Assembly (NCBI GenBank): GCA_023436825.1 | Contig: JAEZHS010000554.1 | Span: 1 to 38,873, forward strand | Origin: Pseudomonadota bacterium | Lineage (GTDB): Bacteria > Pseudomonadota > Alphaproteobacteria > Reyranellales > Reyranellaceae | DNA length: 38,873 nt | Direction: 5' to 3' | The notes under the pieces: model-generated | The model's database searches: none | The model's input: the letters and a program-made list of their open reading frames with translations, nothing else | Told to the model about the DNA's origin: nothing | In this document: one piece after another, positions 30,714 to 38,873 of the stretch | How positions within the stretch are numbered: the first letter of the stretch is position 1 | Layout: the number at the start of each line of letters is the position of its first letter | Program-made: the position numbers and the translations under genes

Positions 30714-32327
30714 CTATTGACGTCGCTTCAGGCTGCGTGTGTCCACGATGCCGGCGACCGAGCGCGGGTCCGTGCCCTTCGGGTAGATCGTGTGCTTCTG
30801 GATCTTCTGCGTGCCCGTCGTCGGGATGTCGGGCACGAAATGAATCCAGCCAGGCGCCTTGTAGTACGCGATACGCTCCAGACAGTAGCGCATGAGAGCT
30901 TCCGCCTTCTCCTTGCCCGGCTCGGCGTTGCGCAGCACGACGCAGGCCAGCACCTCCTCTTCGCGCAGTTCGTCCTTGACCGGCATCACCGCGACCTGGT
31001 GCACCTCGGGGTGCGTCAGCAGCAGCGCCTCGACCTCGGCCGCGGCGATGTTCTCGCCGGAGCGGCGGATGATGTTCTTCTTGCGGTCGACGAAATGCAG
31101 CATGCCATCCGGCCCGCGCCATACGACGTCGCCGGTGTGGAACCAGCCGTCGCGCCAGGCGAGCTCCGTCGCCGCCTCGTCCTTGAGATAGCCCGAGAAG
31201 AAGCCGCGGCGCGGAGCCGCCGCCGAGTGGCGGATGACCAGTTCGCCGGGCTGCGGATCGGCGACATCGCGCCCGTCGTCATCGACCACACGCGCCTCGA
31301 TGCCATCGAAGGCGCGACCGAAAGCGCGCGTCCCGACATGGCGCGGCTCGAGGCTGTCGGCAAGCACGCGCACCATCTCGGTCATTCCCCAGAGCTCGAT
31401 GAGGGGAAAGCCGAAACGCTTCTCGGCCGCGTCGTGCAACTCCGGCTCGACGCCGGCGCCGACGGCGAATCGCACCTGATGGGCGCGCTCGTCGGAACTG
31501 GCCGCCTGTCCCAGCAGGAGCGGCACGATGATGCCGAGATAGTGCACGACGGTCGCCCGCGTCTCGGCGATCTCGCGCCACCAGCGCTGCGGGCGGAAGC
31601 GGTCGGGCTGGATCTGGCAGTTGCCGGTGACGATGGCGGCCATCAGCGAAAAGACGCCGGCATTGGCGTGATAGAGCGGCAGCGGATTGTAGATACGGTC
31701 CTGCCCCGGCCGCAGCGCCGCCAGGCCACCGAGCGATGCATAGCGCTCGCCCGTCGCGACTTCGTAGCCCTGTGACAGGACACAGCCTTTGGGCCGCCCG
31801 GTGGTGCCCGACGTGTAGAGGATGCAGGCCGGCGTCTCCGGCGCCGGCTGTCCGGGCAATGCCGGACGCGACGGCTTGGGCAGCGTCGACGAGAACTCTT
31901 CAAGCGCAACGATCGCCGGCCGATGGGCGCTTTCTGCCAGCCCGTCGCACAGTTGCTGGCGGCGCGCCGCGAGCGTAATCACGAGCTCCGGCTCGCTGTG
32001 CTCCAGCAGATAGGCGATCTCACCCGCGCGATACTCCGGGTTTATCGGCACGCAGCAGACGCCGAGGCTGTTCAATGCGAGCTTGTGCAGGACGTACTCG
32101 GGCCGATTCTCGAGCAGGGTCGCTACGCGATGACCGAGGCCGTAGCCCGCCGACCGATAGATCGCGCCGATCTCCTCGACCTGTCGGGCGGCCTCGCCAT
32201 AGGAGATTTCGAAGCCCGCTTCCAGATAGCCGCGTCCTTCGCCGGACGGCACGGCGAAGAAGGGCTTGTCGCCCCAGGCCGCGACGGCTGCCGCGAACGC
32301 TTCGCCGATCGTCGTTCTGTCCATCAT
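30714..32327 (-). CDS. AMP-forming acyl-CoA synthetase 2
   Basis: A 537-residue adenylate-forming ligase. The P-loop-like ILYTSGTTGRPKGCVLS lies near 180, LIELWGMTEM in the middle, WFHTGDVV and VDRKKNIIRRSGENIAAAEVE mark the hinge and C-terminal domain, and the acyl-transfer lysine is in PTTGTQKIQKHTI. The motif set matches crotonobetaine/carnitine- or short-chain CoA ligases, but the substrate is not assignable. Its ATG overlaps the stop of the MFS gene (ATGA), so import and activation of one acid is a reasonable inference. Confidence 0.9.
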   Translation of the reverse strand: MMDRTTIGEAFAAAVAAWGDKPFFAVPSGEGRGYLEAGFEISYGEAARQVEEIGAIYRSAGYGLGHRVATLLENRPEYVLHKLALNSLGVCCVPINPEYRAGEIAYLLEHSEPELVITLAARRQQLCDGLAESAHRPAIVALEEFSSTLPKPSRPALPGQPAPETPACILYTSGTTGRPKGCVLSQGYEVATGERYASLGGLAALRPGQDRIYNPLPLYHANAGVFSLMAAIVTGNCQIQPDRFRPQRWWREIAETRATVVHYLGIIVPLLLGQAASSDERAHQVRFAVGAGVEPELHDAAEKRFGFPLIELWGMTEMVRVLADSLEPRHVGTRAFGRAFDGIEARVVDDDGRDVADPQPGELVIRHSAAAPRRGFFSGYLKDEAATELAWRDGWFHTGDVVWRGPDGMLHFVDRKKNIIRRSGENIAAAEVEALLLTHPEVHQVAVMPVKDELREEEVLACVVLRNAEPGKEKAEALMRYCLERIAYYKAPGWIHFVPDIPTTGTQKIQKHTIYPKGTDPRSVAGIVDTRSLKRRQ

Positions 32328-33616
32328 GGGCGTGAGGCGTCCTTGTCGGGATGGTGGAACAGCAGCACGACCACCACCGATGACAGCGCCAGCACCGCCA
32401 TCAGCAGGAAGCCGTCGGTGAACGAGCCGCGGATGTTCAGCACCCAGCCGGTGATGGCGGGCGCCAGGAAGCCGGCGACGGCAAAGGCGAAGTCCATGAT
32501 ACCGAGCGCCGTCGCCGCCCGCTCGGGCACGATGTCGACATTCACCGCGTAGTAGGCGGCGTTGGCGCCCATCGAGGCCGCGACCGCCACGGTGATGCCG
32601 GCGATGGCGACCGTGAGGTTGTCGGTCATGGCCACCGGAATGATGGCGATTGCCGCCACGAACTGCGTACCGGCGATCAGCCAGGAGCGGGCGACGCGCA
32701 GCCGGCCGGTGGTGGCGAGCAGATGGTCCGACCAGCGGCCGAACAGCCACAACAGCACCGCCGCCGCCAGCCACGGGGCCACGGTGAACAGGCCGACGGA
32801 GCCCAGGTCCAGCCCATACTTGCGCTCGAGATAGCTCGGCAGCCAGGTCATGAAGAAGAACAGGAAGTAGCCGAAGACGAAGAACGCCCAATAGTTGGCG
32901 AGCAGCGTGCGGTTGGTGAGCAAGGCTGCGATCACGTCCATGCCGGGCCAGGTCTTGAGCACGATGTGCGGGCGCTTGGAAACCGCCTCATGATGGACCT
33001 GGATATGGTCGAGCTCGGCCTGATTGACGAAGTGCGATTCGGTCGGGCTGTCGCGGAACAGGAACCACCACAGCGGCACCCATGCCGCCGACAGCACGAA
33101 CAGCACGCCGAAGGTCAGCCGCCAGTCGAGCCAGGCGAGAAGCTGGGTGACGATCGGCCCGCCGATCGCCAGCGCCAGCGGCACGGCGAGGAGCGCATTG
33201 CCCAGCGCCGTCGCCCGCTCATGCGGTGACAGCCAGTGCGTGACCGCACCGGTCAGGGCCGGGAAGTTCGGTCCTTCCGATACGCCCAAAAGCACGCGGG
33301 CGGCGCAAAGCATGGCGACGCCCGTCGCCAACGCGGTCATGCCGATCGACAGGCTCCACAGCACGGCGGCGACGGTGAGCACGATGCGCGCGCCCCAGCG
33401 GTCGACGGAGAAGCCGCCCAGCAGGGTGGTGACGGCGTAGCCCAGCCCGAAGGCGCCCAGGATGGCGCCGCTCTCGGCTGCCGAGAAGCCGAGCTGCTTC
33501 TGGATGAGCGGGATCGCATAGGAGATCGCGGCGCGGTCAATGTAGTTGACGATGGTGATCGAGAATAGAAGGAAGACAATGAGCCAGCGGAAGCGGGTGG
33601 GTGTCATTGTCGCCAT
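32324..33616 (-). CDS. MFS transporter, anion:cation symporter type
   Basis: A 430-residue transporter with about 12 hydrophobic segments. The first helix with VNYIDRAAISYAIP and GAFGLGYAVTTLLGGFSVDRWGAR resemble the ACS family of organic-anion symporters (hexuronate, glucarate and aromatic-acid carriers). The downstream acyl-CoA synthetase overlaps by 4 nt, suggesting an organic acid cargo. The ATG at 33616 is chosen; a GTG one codon earlier and a second ATG three codons later are possible. The stop of the broken vapC frame overlaps this start by 1 nt, and the ribosome site is weak. Confidence 0.88.
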   Translation of the reverse strand: MATMTPTRFRWLIVFLLFSITIVNYIDRAAISYAIPLIQKQLGFSAAESGAILGAFGLGYAVTTLLGGFSVDRWGARIVLTVAAVLWSLSIGMTALATGVAMLCAARVLLGVSEGPNFPALTGAVTHWLSPHERATALGNALLAVPLALAIGGPIVTQLLAWLDWRLTFGVLFVLSAAWVPLWWFLFRDSPTESHFVNQAELDHIQVHHEAVSKRPHIVLKTWPGMDVIAALLTNRTLLANYWAFFVFGYFLFFFMTWLPSYLERKYGLDLGSVGLFTVAPWLAAAVLLWLFGRWSDHLLATTGRLRVARSWLIAGTQFVAAIAIIPVAMTDNLTVAIAGITVAVAASMGANAAYYAVNVDIVPERAATALGIMDFAFAVAGFLAPAITGWVLNIRGSFTDGFLLMAVLALSSVVVVLLFHHPDKDASRP

Positions 33617-33750
33617 CACTGTTGCGCGGACGGAACTCGCCAGGTCAACCCGGGAAAACGCGCATAGTCGCGATCAAGCGTGATCCACTCATTCGATTGC
33701 AAGAGCTGTAAACCAGCGTAGATGAGCATATTTACGTCGGGCAGAATCAT
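33616..33750 (-). pseudogene. Internally deleted VapC PIN-domain toxin remnant
   Basis: This 44-residue frame joins the two ends of a PIN-domain toxin. MILPDVNMLIYA is the canonical N-terminus with the first catalytic aspartate (D5), and WITLDRDYARFPGLTWRVP is the canonical C-terminal strand with the TxDxDF-like acids (D26, D28). PIN toxins are about 125-135 residues, so roughly 80 middle residues, including the central acidic catalytic positions, are missing. The join is in frame and no stop intervenes. It overlaps the intact VapB-type antitoxin stop by 4 nt, the usual operon layout. It should be inactive as an RNase. Confidence 0.8.
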
Positions 33751-34019
33751 TTGATCTGATTCATGAAATCGACACGGTCCAGATCATTTTTCTCCTGAAG
33801 ATTCGAGAGGCTGTCGAAATCGACTCCGGGCATTACCCCGCCCTTGGCCTTACTGACCCGCGGCAGGACGCGGCTGTGCCTGGATGCGCTGCGAGGCTCG
33901 CTGACGACATGCTGCAGTCCGTCGGTGATCAGCGACGTCAGCGTGCGTCCCTCGGCGGCTTTGCGCTTGGCGCGTTTGAGGAGCTCCTCGGGCAGTCGAA
34001 CGGTGGTGCGTTTCGTCAT
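33747..34019 (-). CDS. VapB-type ribbon-helix-helix antitoxin (toxin partner broken)
   Basis: A 90-residue protein. The N-terminal MTKRTTVRLPEELLKRAKRKAAEGRTLTSLITDGLQ is a ribbon-helix-helix DNA-binding unit, and the C-terminal tail (GVDFDSLSNLQEKNDLDRVDFMNQ) is the acidic toxin-neutralising segment expected of VapB proteins. The ATG at 34019 is preferred over an in-frame upstream start inside the LysE gene. It is directly upstream of the deleted vapC. Without a toxin it may now be a solitary autorepressor or neutralise a related toxin elsewhere. It lies 10 nt after the LysE stop. Confidence 0.82.
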   Translation of the reverse strand: MTKRTTVRLPEELLKRAKRKAAEGRTLTSLITDGLQHVVSEPRSASRHSRVLPRVSKAKGGVMPGVDFDSLSNLQEKNDLDRVDFMNQIK

Positions 34020-34029
34020 ATGTCTAGGT

Positions 34030-34644
34030 TCAGCGTTCCGAGAACGCCAGCTTGGCGCCCAGCGCGGCAAAAGCTCCGGCGAAAGCGCGGCGCATCCAGG
34101 TGAGCACGGCCGGCCGCGAGATCACGTGCCGGCGCACCGCGGCGGCGAACAGGCCGTAGCCCACGAACACCACGAAGGTCATCAGCATGAACACGGCGGA
34201 AAGCTCCGACATGCGCAGCACCGGCGCGGCCTCGTCGGCGCTGACGAACTGCGGCAGGAAGGCGAAGAAGAAGATCGAGAGCTTGGGATTGAGGATGTTG
34301 ATCAAAATGGCGTGCACGATCACCTGCATCGCCGACTTCTGGTCGACCGTTTCCTCGACCTTGAGCGCGCCGTGCTCCTTCAGCGTCATCCACGCCATGT
34401 AGAGCAGGTAGGCGACGCCGAGATACTTCATCGTCTGGAAGGCGGTGGCGCTGGTGTGCAGCAGCGCCGCCAGGCCCATGATGGCCGCCGCCATGTGCGG
34501 CACGATGCCGAGCGTGCAGCCGAAGGCGGCGACCACGCTGGCCCGCGCGCCACGCGACAGGCCGGTGGCGATCGTATAGAGCACGCCGATCCCCGGTGAG
34601 ACGACGATGATCAGGGTGGTGATCAGGAAGTCAATGCTCATCAT
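34030..34644 (-). CDS. LysE/RhtB-family amino acid exporter
   Basis: A 204-residue membrane protein with about six hydrophobic segments. The start FLITTLIIVVSPGIGVLYTIATGLSRGARASVVAAFGCTLG is the LysE/RhtB signature, and NILNPKLSIFFFAFLPQFV is the conserved middle motif. These carriers export amino acids or homoserine lactones; the cargo cannot be read. The ATG overlaps the thiolase stop by 4 nt (ATGA), so the two are coupled, although a shared role is not obvious. Confidence 0.9.
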   Translation of the reverse strand: MMSIDFLITTLIIVVSPGIGVLYTIATGLSRGARASVVAAFGCTLGIVPHMAAAIMGLAALLHTSATAFQTMKYLGVAYLLYMAWMTLKEHGALKVEETVDQKSAMQVIVHAILINILNPKLSIFFFAFLPQFVSADEAAPVLRMSELSAVFMLMTFVVFVGYGLFAAAVRRHVISRPAVLTWMRRAFAGAFAALGAKLAFSER

Positions 34645-35918
34645 GACGCCTCCAATAGCAACACGCTGCCCTGGCCGCCGTCGGCGCAGATGCTGACGAT
34701 GGCGCGGCTTGCCCTGGGCATGGCCGCGAGCTCCTTCACCGCCTGGCTGATGATGCGCGCACCGGTGGCGCCGAAGGGATGGCCGACCGCCGTGCTCCCG
34801 CCATTGGGGTTCATGCGCTCCTTCGGGAAAGGTCCGAAATCACGTGGCACCTTGGCCTTGTCGCGCAGGAACACCGGGTCCTGCAGCGCTTTCAGATGGA
34901 AGGCCACTTGTGCCGCAAAGGCCTCATGGATCTCCCAGAGATGGATGTCGCCGTAGGTGAGATCGTGCCGCGCCAGCAGGCGCGGGATGGCGAAGGCCGG
35001 CGCCATCAACAGGCCTTCGACGCGGAAGTCGACCGAGCCGATCTCCCAGTCGACCAGTTTTACGCGCGGCGTATCCGGCGGCAGGCGCTCCAGCCCCTTG
35101 GATGAGGCGACCCAGATGGCCCCTGCGCCGTCGGTGAGCGGCGAGGAGTTGCCGGCGGTCAGGCTGCCCTTGCCGCTTGTCCGGTCGAACGACGGCGGCA
35201 GGCGCGCGAGCTTCTCCAGCGAGGTGTCCTTGCGCGGGATGGTGTCGCGTTTGACGCCGCCCAGCTCGATGACGAGGTCGTCGAAGAAGCCCTTGTCCCA
35301 GCCGGCTACGGCCCGCTGGTGGCTCGCGAGCGCGATCTCGTCCTGCTCCGCCCGCCGGATCTGCCATTCCTTGGCGGTGATCTCGGTATGCTCGCCCATG
35401 CTGAGGCCGGTCGTGCGGTTGGCGATCGCCGGGATGTAGAGCCGGATGTCCTTGAGGTGGACATGCGTGACGTGATCGAGCTTCTGGCCGAGCGAGCGTG
35501 CCTGCTGGAACTTGCGCAGCCAGTCGCTGAGCTTCTGTCCCAGCCCGATCTGCACGCGGCTCAAGCTGTCGACGCCACCCACCAGGGCGAGGTTGCAGGT
35601 ATCGCCATCGATCATGCCGGCGGCTTCGATGGCGCCCATCATGCTGGTCGAGCAGGCCATGACGGTCGAGAAGGCCGGAATGGTGGCGTCGATGCCGGCA
35701 TCCATCAGCACTTCACGGGCGATGTTGCTGAAGGTGAGCGAGGGCACCACGACGCCCCACACCGCGAAGTCGGGCTTGCCGCCTTTCAGCAGATCCACCA
35801 TGTGCCGCGCCACCGGCACCGAAAGCTCGATGGCGTCGTAGCCGGCGAGCGGGCCGTCGACCTTGGCGAAGGGCGTGCGCCCGCCCGCGGCCAGCCAAAT
35901 GTCCTGAGGGCGAGGCAT
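34641..35918 (-). CDS. Thiolase / acetyl-CoA C-acyltransferase
   Basis: A 425-residue thiolase, which cleaves or forms 3-oxoacyl-CoA. The nucleophilic cysteine lies in STVMACSTSM (about 91), the histidine in GGSTAVGHPFGATGAR (about 378), and the second cysteine in ISICADGGQG near 413. EIHEAFAAQ is also a family signature. The length and an insertion with a Q-rich helical segment (about 135-170) are closest to the FadI-type long-chain thiolases rather than short biosynthetic ones. No matching FadJ-type multifunctional enzyme is adjacent. Confidence 0.9.
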   Translation of the reverse strand: MPRPQDIWLAAGGRTPFAKVDGPLAGYDAIELSVPVARHMVDLLKGGKPDFAVWGVVVPSLTFSNIAREVLMDAGIDATIPAFSTVMACSTSMMGAIEAAGMIDGDTCNLALVGGVDSLSRVQIGLGQKLSDWLRKFQQARSLGQKLDHVTHVHLKDIRLYIPAIANRTTGLSMGEHTEITAKEWQIRRAEQDEIALASHQRAVAGWDKGFFDDLVIELGGVKRDTIPRKDTSLEKLARLPPSFDRTSGKGSLTAGNSSPLTDGAGAIWVASSKGLERLPPDTPRVKLVDWEIGSVDFRVEGLLMAPAFAIPRLLARHDLTYGDIHLWEIHEAFAAQVAFHLKALQDPVFLRDKAKVPRDFGPFPKERMNPNGGSTAVGHPFGATGARIISQAVKELAAMPRASRAIVSICADGGQGSVLLLEAS

Positions 35919-35927
35919 GGAAACTCC

Positions 35928-36842
35928 CTATGCGGCAAGGCAGCAGCGCTTGGCTTTCTTGCCGCTGCCGCAGGGACATGGGTCGTTGCGCCCGACGTTG
36001 CGCCACGGATTGATTGCAGGTTGCTGGTTTATGGACTCATGGATCGACGATCCGTCAATGTCGTCCTTTACGTCATCGAAGGAGTACTCCTGGAGGAGAC
36101 CCACGACATCGTCGATATAGCCCATGCCGAGCCCGTCAAAACGCGACGTATCCGATGGGTTGCGCTCGGCATGCTGGAGGATTTCCTCGAACGGCTCTCG
36201 TTCGAAGATGAATTCGTCGATACGTCCCTTCTCGAGTGCTTCGATCACCAGAGGGCGAAGATCACGCAGACCCAAGATGCAGATCGCATCGACCCACGCA
36301 TGCCAGACGAACTCGCCGTCCACGGACAAGTCCCCGGAGCCAAATCTCCGCAGGAAGTCGATCATGACCGTACGATCGATTCGCCCTTCCCACGTCAGAA
36401 ACGTTGCCGCGCGAAACAGCGAATCACGAACAAGCTCGTCTCGATCCTGGTCGGCTATGGCGTTGAACAGCGCTTCGGCGTTGCCGTCGAAGACGCCCGC
36501 GACAATTCTCGGCAATGTCTCCGTCAGTGCGTCGCCAAGCAACAACTCGAGATCTTCTGAAGGGCGGCTGAGCGATCGAAGCAGTGGTGCGAACGCCTTT
36601 GTGTCGCGCATGGCGCCCATGATGTGCAGGGCGCGGAACAGGCCGAGAGTTGTCTTGTCGCCTTCGTTCTTTTCGTCGGCATACCGTTCCAGGGCGATCC
36701 GCAGGTGAGGGCCGGCTTCGGCGTAGCGCTCCATGCAGGTCCGGATCGCCCGTTCCGACGTCTCAGGCAACAGTACCAGGTCGAGTACGTGGTACTCGAT
36801 GGACGCGTCGGGTCCCCAGTCAAATGCCGGATCTTTGACCAT
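35928..36842 (-). CDS. DUF1186-like protein with C-terminal SEC-C motif
   Basis: A 304-residue protein. The bulk is helical with HEAT-like pairs (about 20-230), resembling DUF1186. The C-terminus RNDPCPCGSGKKAKRCC is the SEC-C zinc motif (C-X-C-X8-C-C), used by SecA and many unrelated proteins for metal and protein binding. No enzyme motif is visible. It lies 9 nt upstream of the thiolase start and 9 nt after the TauD-2 stop, but its base composition is slightly lower in GC than its neighbours, and a functional link is unproven. Confidence 0.8.
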   Translation of the reverse strand: MVKDPAFDWGPDASIEYHVLDLVLLPETSERAIRTCMERYAEAGPHLRIALERYADEKNEGDKTTLGLFRALHIMGAMRDTKAFAPLLRSLSRPSEDLELLLGDALTETLPRIVAGVFDGNAEALFNAIADQDRDELVRDSLFRAATFLTWEGRIDRTVMIDFLRRFGSGDLSVDGEFVWHAWVDAICILGLRDLRPLVIEALEKGRIDEFIFEREPFEEILQHAERNPSDTSRFDGLGMGYIDDVVGLLQEYSFDDVKDDIDGSSIHESINQQPAINPWRNVGRNDPCPCGSGKKAKRCCLAA

Positions 36843-36851
36843 TGTCGCCCC

Positions 36852-37736
36852 TCAAGCCGCCTGCTCGACGGTCGAGGCGACATCGCGCGTGGTCACGCGG
36901 CGCAGGTCGCGCACCTTGGTGGTGTCGAACGGCCGCGCGCGATGCATGGTGCAGCGATTGTCCCAGATCACCAGGTCGCCCCGCTTCCAAGTGTGGCTGT
37001 GCACGAACTGGCGCTGCGTGGCGTGCTCGATCAGGTCCATCAGCAACAGCCGCCCGTCGGCGATCGGCATGCCGATGATGTGCGAAGCGTGGGCGGCGAG
37101 GTAGAGCGTCTTGCGACCCGAACCGGCGTGGCGGCGCACGACGCGCTGCGGCACCGGCGGCAGGCTGGCCAGCTCCTCCTGCGTGTACATGGTGACGGCG
37201 AGCTGGCCGCGCGAATGCCAGATCGAATGCTCGGCGATCATCGGCTCGATCCGGTCCCTGGTCTTCTGCGGCAGCGCGTCGTAGGCCGCGCGCAGGTCGG
37301 CGAACTCGGTCTCGCCGCCCTCGTCGGGCACGATATGGGCATAGAGCATGGAGAGTGCGCCGGGCACGGCGCGGAACGAGGCGTCGGTGTGCCACAGGCG
37401 ATTGGCCAGCCAGTCGAGCCGTCGCTTGCTGTTGGTCTCCAGGACGTTGCCGTCGCCATCAAGATTGGAGATGTCGGCGATGTCATTCGAGGCAATGCGG
37501 TGCTTGATGCCGGTGTGCCTGGCCTTCTGCGCCGGCGAAGCGATCGGCCCGAAATAGCGGGCGAAGCCGATCTGCTGGTCATCCGTCAGCATCTGGCCGT
37601 GAAAGACCACGATTGCGTAACGGTTGATCGTCGCCTCGATCGCGTCGCGGTCGGCGGGCTTCAGCGGCTGGGCCAGGTCGAGACCGGAAATCTCGGCCAC
37701 GAAGTCGGGCGTCACCGGCTTCACGGTGATGCTCAT
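36852..37736 (-). CDS. TauD/TfdA-family Fe(II)/2-oxoglutarate dioxygenase 2
   Basis: A 294-residue enzyme, closer in style to 2,4-D dioxygenase TfdA than to taurine dioxygenase. The facial triad is H116 and D118 (LWHTDAS) plus H265 (CTMHRARPFD); R276 and R280 follow at the TauD spacing of 11 and 15 residues. GGETEFADLRAAYDALP and LVIWDNR are also typical. The substrate is unknown. It diverges from the D-2-hydroxyacid dehydrogenase gene across 57 bp, so the two might share regulation. Confidence 0.9.
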   Translation of the reverse strand: MSITVKPVTPDFVAEISGLDLAQPLKPADRDAIEATINRYAIVVFHGQMLTDDQQIGFARYFGPIASPAQKARHTGIKHRIASNDIADISNLDGDGNVLETNSKRRLDWLANRLWHTDASFRAVPGALSMLYAHIVPDEGGETEFADLRAAYDALPQKTRDRIEPMIAEHSIWHSRGQLAVTMYTQEELASLPPVPQRVVRRHAGSGRKTLYLAAHASHIIGMPIADGRLLLMDLIEHATQRQFVHSHTWKRGDLVIWDNRCTMHRARPFDTTKVRDLRRVTTRDVASTVEQAA

Positions 37737-37793
37737 GACCGTCTCCTGCGGCTATAGTGGTTCTGACCAACCCATCTTCCCCCAGGAAACGCC

Positions 37794-38792
37794 ATGCCGC
37801 AAACCCACAAACTCGCCCTGCTCGACGACTATCAGAAGGTCGCGCTCAAGATGGCCGACTGGGATCGGCTGCGGAAACGCGGCGTGGAGATCACGGTGTT
37901 TCACGAGCCGTTTTCCTCGGTCGAGGACGCCGCCAGGAAGCTGGCGCCTTTCGACATGCTGGGCCTGCTACGCGAGCGCACCGCCTTCCCGCGGGCGCTG
38001 ATCGAGAAGCTGCCCAACCTGAAATTCATGGTCCTGACCGGCGCGCGGGCTTCCAGCCTGGACGACAAGGCCGCGACCGACCGCGGCATCCCGATCAGCA
38101 ACACGCCGGGCGGCGGCTCCAACGCCTCGACCGCCGAGCTCACCTGGGCTCTGCTGATGATGTGCGCCCGCGATCTCGCCAAGGCCGAGCGCCTGATGCG
38201 CTCGGGTGGCTGGCATGACGGCATCGAGCAGATGGTCGTCCTCGAGGGCAAGCGGCTGGGCGTCATCGGTCTCGGCCGCCTGGGCAGCCGCGTCGCAGGC
38301 TATGCAAAAGCCTTCGGCATGGATGTCGTGGCCTGGAGCCAGAACCTCACAGAGGAGAAGGCGGCCAAGGGTGGCGCGAAGCTCGTCACCAAGGACGAAC
38401 TGCTCGAGACCTCCGACTTCGTCAGCATCCATCTCGTGCTGTCCGACCGCAGCCGCGGGCTTCTAGGCGCGGCCGACCTCGCCAAGATGAAGAAGAGCGC
38501 GATCCTCATAAACACCTCGCGTGGGCCGATCGTCGACGAGGCGGCGCTGCTCACCGCTCTCAAGAACCGCACAATCGCCCATGCCGGCCTCGATGTTTAC
38601 GACAAGGAGCCGGTGGCGGCCGGCCATCCCTTCACCAAGCTTGAGAACGTTACTCTGATCCCCCACCTGGGTTACGTCGTCGAGGACAGCTACCGGCACT
38701 TCTATGCCGGCACGATCGAGGACATCGAGGCCTGGCTGGACGGCAAGCCGATCAACGTCATCAATCCGGAGGCGCTGAAGAAGGCGGCTTAA
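37794..38792 (+). CDS. D-2-hydroxyacid dehydrogenase
   Basis: A 332-residue NAD-dependent dehydrogenase. The Rossmann loop VIGLGRLGSRVAGYAKAFGMDV lies near 155-176, the catalytic arginine in LINTSRGPIVDEAAL (about 240), the glutamate in YDKEPVAAGHPF (about 268) and the histidine in LIPHLGYV (about 286). The set fits the phosphoglycerate/glycerate/lactate dehydrogenase superfamily; the substrate is not assignable. An AGGAAA ribosome site precedes the ATG. It faces away from the TauD-2 gene. Confidence 0.92.
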   Translation: MPQTHKLALLDDYQKVALKMADWDRLRKRGVEITVFHEPFSSVEDAARKLAPFDMLGLLRERTAFPRALIEKLPNLKFMVLTGARASSLDDKAATDRGIPISNTPGGGSNASTAELTWALLMMCARDLAKAERLMRSGGWHDGIEQMVVLEGKRLGVIGLGRLGSRVAGYAKAFGMDVVAWSQNLTEEKAAKGGAKLVTKDELLETSDFVSIHLVLSDRSRGLLGAADLAKMKKSAILINTSRGPIVDEAALLTALKNRTIAHAGLDVYDKEPVAAGHPFTKLENVTLIPHLGYVVEDSYRHFYAGTIEDIEAWLDGKPINVINPEALKKAA

Positions 38793-38831
38793 AGCCCTGT
38801 CGCCAACGCACCTCGCATCACCCCTCATGTT

Positions 38832-38868
38832 CCTCTCCCCCTTGGGGGAGAGGCTAGGTGAGGGGGTG
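38832..38868. repeat. REP-like hairpin at window end
   Basis: Perfect 10-bp arms CCTCTCCCCC (38832-38841) and GGGGGAGAGG (38844-38853) have a 2-nt loop, followed by GCTAGGTGAGGGGGT. It is related to the repeat at 22304 and follows the dehydrogenase stop by about 40 nt. It probably continues past the window edge. Confidence 0.65.
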
Positions 38869-38873
38869 CGCGG

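Noticed and set aside
34020..34070. Upstream start for the VapB-type antitoxin
   Set aside because: The added residues lie in the LysE coding region and are unlike the family; MTKRTTVRLPEE is the usual antitoxin N-terminus.

Overview
The window is GC-rich bacterial chromosome with tightly packed genes, frequent 4-nt ATGA/GTGA overlaps, many exported solute-binding proteins without their transporter partners, several CoA-dependent catabolic enzymes, two TauD-type dioxygenases and the intergenic dyad repeats common in alphaproteobacteria. The YggT - DUF167 - FolD order and the Zur-type operator also fit an alphaproteobacterium. A soil or freshwater Rhodospirillales/Reyranella-like or Bradyrhizobium-like organism is my best guess, but that is inference. 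I see no prophage, insertion-sequence transposase, CRISPR array or rRNA.

Layout. (1) 1-4669, plus strand: a cut spermidine-synthase-like membrane protein, an exported alpha/beta hydrolase-like protein, a PhnZ-like HD-domain protein, a PLP-dependent threonine/serine dehydratase and a Nudix hydrolase, nearly all overlapping or within 6 nt. The run ends at a 125-bp palindromic element with terminal inverted repeats. (2) 4791-5363: no convincing gene. (3) 5364-16490, minus strand: riboflavin gene ribA (degenerate N-terminal domain), alanine dehydrogenase, a LivK-type binding protein, a MarR regulator with a candidate operator, then a Bug-type binding protein, a glyoxalase-like protein, an acyl-CoA synthetase, a quinone oxidoreductase, a hotdog thioesterase, a peptide-type binding protein and a small secreted protein. 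The middle looks like a MarR-controlled uptake and CoA-activation pathway for an organic acid; the substrate is unknown. (4) 16491-22281: an orphan OmpR-type response regulator, then two colinear paralogous diiron (ferritin-fold) oxygenase-like proteins flanking a divergent PaaE-like flavin/2Fe-2S reductase and a DUF1275 membrane protein. This is the best candidate for an undescribed enzyme system here. (5) 22304-25002: a truncated DUF559 nuclease-like gene, a TauD dioxygenase, two uncharacterised proteins and tRNA-Ala(CGC). (6) 25125-27990, plus strand: RidA, a small membrane protein, a membrane-anchored FHA-like protein, YggT, DUF167 and FolD. (7) 28002-30694: a solitary zinc-binding protein ZnuA under a Zur-type operator that overlaps the stop codon of an upstream prolyl-tRNA editing gene, then RmlA and tRNA-Gly(GCC). 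(8) 30714-36842, minus strand: acyl-CoA synthetase, MFS transporter, an internally deleted VapC toxin with an intact VapB antitoxin, a LysE exporter, a thiolase and a SEC-C/DUF1186 protein. (9) 36852-38873: a second TauD dioxygenase, a divergent D-2-hydroxyacid dehydrogenase and a terminal dyad repeat.

Functions rest on motifs read from the translated sequence; no database search was run. Two noteworthy short features are the 44-residue vapC remnant and the Zur-type box.
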